Origin: Planctomycetaceae bacterium
GTDB lineage: Bacteria; Planctomycetota; Planctomycetia; Pirellulales; Thermoguttaceae
Direction of reading: 5' to 3'
NCBI GenBank assembly: GCA_031288955.1
Contig: JAITQJ010000361.1
Coordinates: 1-8,578, forward strand
DNA: 8,578 nt
Below, one piece after another: positions 1 to 5,130 of this stretch; the stretch's first letter is position 1, and each line of letters opens with the position of its first letter. Made by a program: the position numbers and the translations under genes. Under the pieces are notes generated by a model. That model did no database searches. It saw only the letters and a list, made by a program, of their open reading frames with translations, and had not been told where the DNA came from.

Positions 1-1
1 C

Positions 2-1378
2 CGGCGGCTGGAAACACAGGGAGTCGGACATTTGCTCTGGGAATTTTCACTGCCGGCAATTTGCGCCGCCGTTGTTAACGCCCTGCAAGGTATCATCAAC
101 CGAATCTTCGTCGGACAAACTCTCGGTGAAGTCGGAATGGCTGCCGTTACCGTCACGTTTCCCATCATCACGATTATGCTCGCCGTGGGAATGACCGTCG
201 GCATCGGCTCCAATACGCTTATCTCGATTCGCCTCGGTGAGAAAAAAAATAAAGATGCCGAAGAAATTGTCGGACAATCGCTCTTTCTTTTTATCCTTTT
301 CGGCATCGCCTTTATGCTCTTTGGACTCCTGTTTCAGGAACCCCTGCTGCGTTTGTTCGGCACAAGCGACCGTGTAATGCCGCACGCCAAAATGTATCTG
401 TCCGTGATGGTCTGCGGCGCATTCTTTCACGAAATATCTTTCGGAGTCAACAGTTTTTTGCGCAGCGAAGGCAAACCGAAAACGGCAATGATAACAACCG
501 TCATTATGGTGCTGCTCAATATCTTTTTCGATTATTTATTTCTCATCGTTCTGCGTACCGACATTTGGGGAGCCGCATTGGCAACGATACTGTCGCAGAT
601 TTGTTCATCCGCCTTCGTTGCGTGGCATTACATTTACGGCAACACCTTGCTCCGCTGGCGTTGGAAATACATACGCTGGAACACAAGACTGGCAAAAGAA
701 GTGTTTATTCTCGGAATGCCGCCGTTTCTGTTTCAGGCGGTGACGTGTGTGATTCAAACAATACAAATACGGCAGATAGCGTACTACGGCAATCAGTACG
801 GCGAACAGCACGGCTTCGCACACGGCGGCGATGTCGCCATTGGAGCGTTCGGCATAGTATTTGTTGTCTGGATGCTGACGATATTTCCGCTCATCGGTTT
901 GAATCAGGGGGCGCAATCTATTATCGGCTACAACATCGGAGCGAAACTTTACCGGCGTGTTGAGCGGGCGTTGAATCTGACGTGGATATCGGCATTTGTC
1001 TTTGCCTTGGTTTGTGCCGTGATACTGTACGTTTTCCCTGAAACGCTGTTGTCTCCTTTTATACCGGCAGAGGACGGCGAGATGATGTTAATGCTCGGCT
1101 GCCGGGCAACGCGGTTTTTCGTGCTGTTTTTTCCGGTCGGAGCCATTGTTGTCGTTATGACAGGCTATTATCAGGCAATCGGCGAAGCAAAGACGGCGAT
1201 TATTTTATCGCTGATTCGTCAGGCTGTGATGCTGATACCGGCACTGATTTTTTTACCGCTGTATCTTGGTTTGGACGGCATTTGGCTTTCGATACCGATA
1301 TGCGATGCCGGCACATTCATTCCCGTTGCCGTCCTGTTATGGCTCGAACGGCGGCGGCTGCGGCGGCTTGCCGGTTAA
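2..1378 (+). CDS. MATE family efflux transporter, 5' end cut by window edge
   Basis: This is a multidrug and toxic-compound extrusion antiporter of the inner membrane. Such proteins export cationic drugs or metabolites in exchange for Na+ or H+. The frame is open to the left edge and encodes RRLETQGVGH directly before LLWEFSLPAI, which is the usual MATE N-terminus (L-x-T-x-x-x-x-x-LLW-x-FSLPAI). The internal TTG at 32 is therefore not the start, and the true start lies a few codons outside the window. The 458 visible residues form about 12 hydrophobic segments in two similar halves. MepA/NorM-like signatures are visible: a GSNTLISIRLGEKK segment after the second helix, NSFLRSEGKPKTAM before a further helix, and GLNQGAQSIIGYNIGA and GYYQAIGEAKTA in the second half. 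The C-terminus is a short basic tail (ERRRLRRLAG). Its stop lies 2 bp from the stop of the convergent hydrolase gene. The substrate cannot be predicted. The family call is firm. Confidence 0.93.
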   Translation, partial: RRLETQGVGHLLWEFSLPAICAAVVNALQGIINRIFVGQTLGEVGMAAVTVTFPIITIMLAVGMTVGIGSNTLISIRLGEKKNKDAEEIVGQSLFLFILFGIAFMLFGLLFQEPLLRLFGTSDRVMPHAKMYLSVMVCGAFFHEISFGVNSFLRSEGKPKTAMITTVIMVLLNIFFDYLFLIVLRTDIWGAALATILSQICSSAFVAWHYIYGNTLLRWRWKYIRWNTRLAKEVFILGMPPFLFQAVTCVIQTIQIRQIAYYGNQYGEQHGFAHGGDVAIGAFGIVFVVWMLTIFPLIGLNQGAQSIIGYNIGAKLYRRVERALNLTWISAFVFALVCAVILYVFPETLLSPFIPAEDGEMMLMLGCRATRFFVLFFPVGAIVVVMTGYYQAIGEAKTAIILSLIRQAVMLIPALIFLPLYLGLDGIWLSIPICDAGTFIPVAVLLWLERRRLRRLAG

Positions 1379-1380
1379 CT

Positions 1381-2280
1381 TTACTTTTGAAACCAAGTGT
1401 CGTGCAGTTTTTGCAGGTCGCCGGCACTGTCTGCAAAGTCGGCATCCGCCAATGCCGTACACAGAATATCCGGCAAGATGAATATCTCGACCGGACGCGG
1501 CGGCTGATATTTCTTGATGACGCTTTGCAGCAAGGTCTTCACCTTTTTATCCAACTCGTGATACTGACACACTTCGTCAAAAAGCGGTCCCTGTCCAACT
1601 CGCGGTCCAAATATGCCCATAAAAATTGCAATATACAAAAACGGGTTTGTTCTTTTTTCCTCTCCGACTGTTGTCGTTGCTCCGTGACCGGGATAAATAA
1701 CCGTACTGTCCGGCAGCGATAAAATCTGTTTTTCAATCGCCGGTATCTGTACCGCCGGGTCGCCGTCGGGAAAATCGCTTCTGCCGATACTGCCGCGAAA
1801 AATCACATCGCCGGAAAAAAGCAGTCCTTTCGGTTCTGCCGCTATGTAATAGACAACGTGTCCTTTGCTGTGTCCGGGTACGTGCCGCACTTCAATACGG
1901 ATGCCTGCCAATTCCAGCACCGCCCCGTCCCGAAGCAGCACGTCGGCGGTTCCAACGGTTAAATCGAAACCGAAAGATGCTGACAGATTTTTATGTGCAT
2001 CGGTTAACTTTTCGTTATCTAGTTCACCGGCGTAAACCTTGCAAGACGGCGAAAGACTTTTAACAACGGGAATACCGGCGATATGGTCGCCGTGACCGTG
2101 CGTAATCAGGACAGCAACGGGATTCAGGCGGCTCCGCTGAAGCGTTTCGGCAATGGCACCGTCATCTAAACCGGGGTCAATAACGAGACAATCGTTATTA
2201 CCTTTTTGATGAACGATGTACGTTTGCTCCTGAAATGACTCGCACAAAACGGAAATGACGGCAATATCTGATAACTGCAT
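1381..2280 (-). CDS. Glyoxalase II-like MBL-fold metallo-hydrolase with C-terminal extension
   Basis: Zinc-dependent hydrolase of the metallo-beta-lactamase fold, closest in pattern to small YcbL/glyoxalase II-like thioesterases. Metal ligands seen: THGHGDH (His61, His63, Asp65, His66), GHSKGH (His137), FSGD (Asp158) and YPGHG (His199). The family's usual end motif, TTVGEEKRTNPFL, occupies about residues 203-215, where typical members stop. Here about 84 further residues follow, which I cannot assign. The ATG at 2280 gives MQLSDIAVIS, the normal family start, and 299 residues. An in-frame TTG at 2295 would add five residues and has a GGAG only 3 nt upstream. No good Shine-Dalgarno serves the ATG, so the start is not settled. 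The gene lies 44 nt downstream of the ABC ATPase on the same strand and probably shares its transcript. The substrate is unknown; S-lactoylglutathione or another thioester is only a family-level guess. Confidence 0.9.
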   Translation of the reverse strand: MQLSDIAVISVLCESFQEQTYIVHQKGNNDCLVIDPGLDDGAIAETLQRSRLNPVAVLITHGHGDHIAGIPVVKSLSPSCKVYAGELDNEKLTDAHKNLSASFGFDLTVGTADVLLRDGAVLELAGIRIEVRHVPGHSKGHVVYYIAAEPKGLLFSGDVIFRGSIGRSDFPDGDPAVQIPAIEKQILSLPDSTVIYPGHGATTTVGEEKRTNPFLYIAIFMGIFGPRVGQGPLFDEVCQYHELDKKVKTLLQSVIKKYQPPRPVEIFILPDILCTALADADFADSAGDLQKLHDTWFQK

Positions 2281-2324
2281 AAAAAAACAGGACAACGTCT
2301 CCGGCTCTTTGTTGACTCAAAATT

Positions 2325-3239
2325 CTATTTCTTCGTGTTCTTTGTGCGTTCGCCGCCCCGGATTCGTTTGCCCGGATGTGCTTCGCTCTCCTCGATAATC
2401 CGAAGGAATAAGTCTTCAAGCGTCGTCGAAGGATTACCGCTGTAAAGCAGTTCGGCGTTTTTGTCCTCTTCGATGACTTTCAGAATCTTCTGTTTTGATT
2501 CGCTGCTCAAATTTGCCGTGCGGATTTCAAATTCGTCTGAAACTTTCAACAGGTCATCAACCCGTCCGAGTTCCTTCAGTTCGCCCTGATACAGGATTCC
2601 GATGCGGTCGCAAACATCCTGAACATCTGCCAGAAGATGCGAAGACATAATAATCGTCTTACCCTGTTTTTTCAGGTCAAGGATTAAGTCCTTCATATTC
2701 CGCGTACCAATCGGGTCAAGACCGCTGGTCGGTTCGTCAAGGAGTATCAGGTCGGGGTCATTTATCAACGCCTGCGCCAAACCGATGCGCCGCGCCATAC
2801 CTTTGGAGTATTCGCGAAGTTGACGTTTCTTTGCCGATTCGAGACCGACCATACTGATTAGTTGTGCAACGCGCTGCCGGCGGACAGCACCCGTCAAACT
2901 GAAGAGTCTGCCGTAAAAGTCGAGTGTTTCCTCGGCATTGAGAAAGCGGTAAAGATAAGATTCTTCGGGAAGATAACCGATGCGGGCATTTTTGCTGACA
3001 TCGGAGGCACTTTTGCCGAGCATCAAAACATCGCCGCTGGTCGGAAAAAGAAGACCAAGAAGAAGTTTGATAGTCGTTGTTTTGCCGGAACCGTTAGGAC
3101 CGAGGAGTCCGAACACTTCGCCTCTGTGAACCTGGAGGTCGAGTGCTTTGAGGGCGCGGACTTTCTGTCTTCCCCAAAAGTCACGGTAAATTTTGGTCAA
3201 ATTGCGGGTTTCGACAACAATTTCAGGATTGTTACTCAT
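2325..3239 (-). CDS. ABC transporter ATP-binding protein (ABC-2/exporter type)
   Basis: Cytoplasmic ATPase subunit of an ABC transporter, 304 residues, in the CcmA/NatA-like group that normally partners ABC-2 permeases. Seen in order: Walker A GPNGSGKT (about residues 47-54), a Q-loop region reading IGYLPEESYLYRFL where Pro-Glu-Glu replaces the usual Gln, a signature loop reading YSKGM instead of LSGGQ (about 134-138), Walker B LILLDEP (164-170), D-loop SGLD (172-175) and H-loop SSH (His201). The catalytic set is complete, so the protein should hydrolyse ATP. The last 70 or so residues form a DUF4162-like tail ending in a Lys/Arg-rich stretch. No permease gene lies next to it: the downstream gene is a hydrolase and the upstream gene is divergent. 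Its membrane partner must be elsewhere. A good sigma70-type promoter lies upstream, but there is no clear Shine-Dalgarno before the ATG at 3239. Confidence 0.94.
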   Translation of the reverse strand: MSNNPEIVVETRNLTKIYRDFWGRQKVRALKALDLQVHRGEVFGLLGPNGSGKTTTIKLLLGLLFPTSGDVLMLGKSASDVSKNARIGYLPEESYLYRFLNAEETLDFYGRLFSLTGAVRRQRVAQLISMVGLESAKKRQLREYSKGMARRIGLAQALINDPDLILLDEPTSGLDPIGTRNMKDLILDLKKQGKTIIMSSHLLADVQDVCDRIGILYQGELKELGRVDDLLKVSDEFEIRTANLSSESKQKILKVIEEDKNAELLYSGNPSTTLEDLFLRIIEESEAHPGKRIRGGERTKNTKK

Positions 3240-3288
3240 TGCGTTTCAGTAAACAAACAATACGAACGAAAGAAATACTTGCACCGCC

Positions 3289-3317
3289 ATTGTACAGCAT
3301 TTTGAAATGCTTGTAAA
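3289..3317 (-). promoter_or_regulatory. Sigma70-type promoter for the ABC ATPase/hydrolase pair
   Basis: On the minus strand, TTTACA (3317-3312) is followed after exactly 17 bp by TACAAT (3294-3289). Each hexamer matches the sigma70 consensus at 5 of 6 positions. Transcription would begin near 3282 and give a leader of about 43 nt before the ATG at 3239. The leader shows no clear Shine-Dalgarno. Confidence 0.6.
3296..3311. promoter_or_regulatory. Palindrome in promoter spacer, possible operator
   Basis: AGCATTT-TG-AAATGCT is a perfect inverted repeat with 7-bp arms and a 2-bp centre. Allowing one unpaired base, it extends outward by TACA/TGTA into both promoter hexamers. It fills almost the whole 17-bp spacer between the -35 and -10 elements of the ABC promoter, where a bound regulator would block RNA polymerase. 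The operator role is inferred from position only. A chance palindrome in AT-rich DNA is the alternative. Confidence 0.35.
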
Positions 3318-3389
3318 GTATTTTTGAGAAAAAAAGCCGGCGGCGGACCGGAAGCATTGAAAACGGCTGAACGGGACAAACGTCCGGCG

Positions 3390-3418
3390 TTGAAAAAACA
3401 GACTTTTCTTTTTATAAC
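3390..3418 (+). promoter_or_regulatory. Sigma70-type promoter for yggS, possibly leaderless
   Basis: TTGAAA (3390-3395) is followed after exactly 17 bp by TATAAC (3413-3418). Each hexamer matches the sigma70 consensus at 5 of 6 positions. Only seven bases separate the -10 element from the ATG at 3426, so the expected transcription start falls on or next to the first base of the start codon. No Shine-Dalgarno precedes this ATG, which fits a leaderless transcript. Confidence 0.6.
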
Positions 3419-3425
3419 TATCTTT

Positions 3426-4148
3426 ATGGATTCCCAAATGATGAAGCAGTTAGAAGCGGTACGGCAGCGGATTAGACGGGCTGCCGAAAAAAGCGGACGC
3501 ACGGAAAACGACGTGCAAATCGTTGCCGTCAGCAAGTACGCCGCTATCGGCGACGGAATTATTGACGAATTTCTCGAAAATGGTTTATGCAGTCTCGGCG
3601 AATCAAGACCGCAATTATTGTATGAAAAAGCAAAATATCACGCTGGAAAAACAATACACTGGCATTTAATCGGACAATTACAGCGCAACAAAATACGCCG
3701 GATACTGCCCTTGATAACGCTGATTCACAGTATCGATTCGCTGAAACTCGCCGAAGCCGTCAACCGGATTGCCGAAGAAGACGGTATAGAAACGGTGCAT
3801 TGTTTGCTCGAAATTGCCGTTTCGCAGGACGCGAATAAAACCGGTTTCAAAATAACAGACGTGCCGGAATTATCCGGCAAACTCGCCGCATTAAAACACC
3901 TTTCGATTGATGGTTTAATGACACTGGCAAGTCTGGAATCCGGCGAAAAACAAACACATCAGGAGTTCGCTTCGCTGCGGAAACTTGCCGAAACACTGCG
4001 GCAGCACGGTTTGCCGCCGAATATGCCGCTGCACACGTTGTCTATGGGGATGAGCGGCGACTTTGAAACTGCCGTTGAGGAAGGAGCAACGTGTGTTCGG
4101 CTCGGTTCTGTTTTGTATCCGGGAAATGAAATAGGGAGGCATCAATGA
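3426..4148 (+). CDS. yggS: YggS/PROSC family PLP homeostasis protein
   Basis: Cytoplasmic, non-catalytic pyridoxal 5'-phosphate-binding protein of the YggS/YlmE/PLPBP family, which keeps free PLP in balance and affects amino-acid metabolism. The product has 240 residues, normal for this single-domain TIM-barrel family. Seen: the PLP lysine in IVAVSKYA (Lys37), the HWHLIGQLQRNK motif, LIHSIDS, GLMTLAS, and the C-terminal phosphate-binding segment LSMGMSGDFETAV followed by GATCVRLGS. The usual GEN motif reads GESRPQ here, a variant I associate with planctomycete homologues. The frame stays open upstream to a TTG at 3324, but those 34 residues do not fit the family. The ATG at 3426 matches the normal N-terminus, and Met5 (3438) and Met6 (3441) are close alternatives. 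The stop overlaps the start of the radical SAM gene by 4 bp, so the two genes are probably translationally coupled. Confidence 0.92.
   Translation: MDSQMMKQLEAVRQRIRRAAEKSGRTENDVQIVAVSKYAAIGDGIIDEFLENGLCSLGESRPQLLYEKAKYHAGKTIHWHLIGQLQRNKIRRILPLITLIHSIDSLKLAEAVNRIAEEDGIETVHCLLEIAVSQDANKTGFKITDVPELSGKLAALKHLSIDGLMTLASLESGEKQTHQEFASLRKLAETLRQHGLPPNMPLHTLSMGMSGDFETAVEEGATCVRLGSVLYPGNEIGRHQ
4133..4139 (+). promoter_or_regulatory. Strong Shine-Dalgarno for the radical SAM gene
   Basis: AGGGAGG sits 5 nt before the ATG at 4145, inside the last codons of yggS. It fixes the start of the radical SAM gene. It also contrasts with yggS, the ABC ATPase and mutY, which show no such site. Confidence 0.8.
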
Positions 4149-5011
4149 ACGTTTATAAATATCATCCGCGCCGCTTTGGTGCATTTCATTCTGTCTATCC
4201 CGTCATCAGCCGGCGCAGCGGCGGCTTATCGCTGGGAGTCAATTTGAGTCCGACCGGTCTTTGTAATTTCGCCTGCGTTTATTGTCAGGTTATTGCCGAA
4301 ACGGACGCTGCCGCTGATAATACCGTTGCGGCAGCGGTGCGTGATGAGTCACCGCCGTTTCTTGACCAACTGGAGAACGAACTTCGGCAACTGACGGCTT
4401 CGTACAACGATGGTTCGCTGTTCAGCGGTACTTATCTCGAATCGACTCCGCCGGAAAAGCGTGAACTGCGGGACATCGCTTTCAGCGGCGACGGCGAACC
4501 GACGTTGTTTCCGCAATTCGATGAAGCCGTTGAGCGTATCATTGCCGTTCGGAACGAACTCTGCAAGCCGGATGTGAAAATCGTTTTGATAACCAACGCT
4601 TCGACGCTGCACGTTGAGCCGGTCAGAAACACTTTGGCAGTGCTGCGGCGGGGCAACGGCGAAATTTGGGCGAAACTTGATGCCGGAACGGCAGAGTATT
4701 TCCAAAGGGTATCGCAATCCAAAGTACCGTTTGATAAGATACTGACGAATTTGCAAACGTTTACGCAGACACAACCGGTTATCATACAGACGTGTTTTTT
4801 TAATCTGCACGGTCAGCCGCCGGACGAAAACGAAATTGGAGCGTATGCGGAGCAGTTGAATAAACTGCACTGCATTGAATACATTCAACTTTATACGGTT
4901 GCCCGTAATGTTCCTGAACCTTGGGTACAACCGTTGACGCAGCCGCAACTTGACGGCATTGCCGAGGCGGTCGAATGTCTGACGGACAAAGAAGTCCGCC
5001 GGTTTTATTAG
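4145..5011 (+). CDS. Radical SAM protein, COG0731-like
   Basis: Radical S-adenosylmethionine enzyme of 288 residues. The [4Fe-4S]/SAM motif CxxxCxxC is seen as CNFACVYC (Cys40, Cys44, Cys47), preceded by SLGVNLSPTGLC. FSGDGEPTLFP (about 113-123) follows as the GEP-type SAM-binding motif, then LITNAS (148-153) and AKLDAGT (176-182). This order and the FSGxGEPTL motif resemble COG0731, the group containing wyosine-type tRNA enzymes and many uncharacterised bacterial proteins. I see no second cluster-binding cysteine set or obvious RNA-binding domain, so the substrate remains unknown. The insert at about residues 52-108 between the cluster motif and the GEP motif is long and partly low in complexity. 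The start is set by a strong Shine-Dalgarno and a 4-bp overlap with yggS. A hairpin follows 9 nt after the stop codon. Confidence 0.88.
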   Translation: MNVYKYHPRRFGAFHSVYPVISRRSGGLSLGVNLSPTGLCNFACVYCQVIAETDAAADNTVAAAVRDESPPFLDQLENELRQLTASYNDGSLFSGTYLESTPPEKRELRDIAFSGDGEPTLFPQFDEAVERIIAVRNELCKPDVKIVLITNASTLHVEPVRNTLAVLRRGNGEIWAKLDAGTAEYFQRVSQSKVPFDKILTNLQTFTQTQPVIIQTCFFNLHGQPPDENEIGAYAEQLNKLHCIEYIQLYTVARNVPEPWVQPLTQPQLDGIAEAVECLTDKEVRRFY

Positions 5012-5020
5012 CACCCAAAA

Positions 5021-5042
5021 GCGCAAGCAATTTTGCTTGCGC
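5021..5042 (+). terminator. Hairpin after the radical SAM gene, probable terminator
   Basis: GCGCAAGCAA-TT-TTGCTTGCGC is a perfect 10-bp inverted repeat, in practice a GC-closed stem of 8-9 bp with an AU loop. It begins 9 nt after the radical SAM stop codon, where the yggS operon should end. On the + strand it is followed by GGGGACGGG rather than a U-tract. On the minus strand it is followed by TTTTGGG. It may act as an imperfect terminator or as a 3'-end stabiliser. Confidence 0.45.
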
Positions 5043-5120
5043 GGGGACGGGTAAAATGTTCAAAAATTGACATTACATTCCGCCTGTAAAAAACGTTAAT
5101 AACTTGCAGCCGCCCAAAAT

Positions 5121-5125
5121 AGGTG
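5121..5125 (+). promoter_or_regulatory. Ribosome binding site selecting the chemoreceptor start
   Basis: AGGTG lies 5 nt before the ATG at 5131. The frame remains open to an upstream TTG at 5104, but that codon has no such site, so 5131 is preferred. Confidence 0.5.
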
Positions 5126-5130
5126 CTACA

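Noticed and set aside
2293..2295. TTG start for the MBL hydrolase
   Set aside because: The GGAG upstream is only 3 nt away, and the ATG five codons later gives the family-typical N-terminus. It remains a possible alternative.
3324..3425. N-terminal extension of yggS from a TTG codon
   Set aside because: The 34 residues are Lys/Gly-rich, do not match the family and overlap the promoter. The ATG at 3426 fits the normal N-terminus.
4349..5026. Long minus-strand open frame across the radical SAM gene
   Set aside because: It is antisense to a gene with clear catalytic motifs. Its translation is rich in Arg, Phe and Gln with no recognisable domain, as expected for a shadow frame.
5067..5102. Chemoreceptor promoter with perfect TTGACA at 5067-5072
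   Set aside because: No acceptable -10 occurs 16-18 bp downstream. The nearest AT-rich hexamers are at about 14 or 22 bp. No sigma28 or sigma54 consensus was found either.
5104..5130. TTG start for the chemoreceptor
   Set aside because: It has no Shine-Dalgarno, while the ATG at 5131 is preceded by AGGTG at good spacing.
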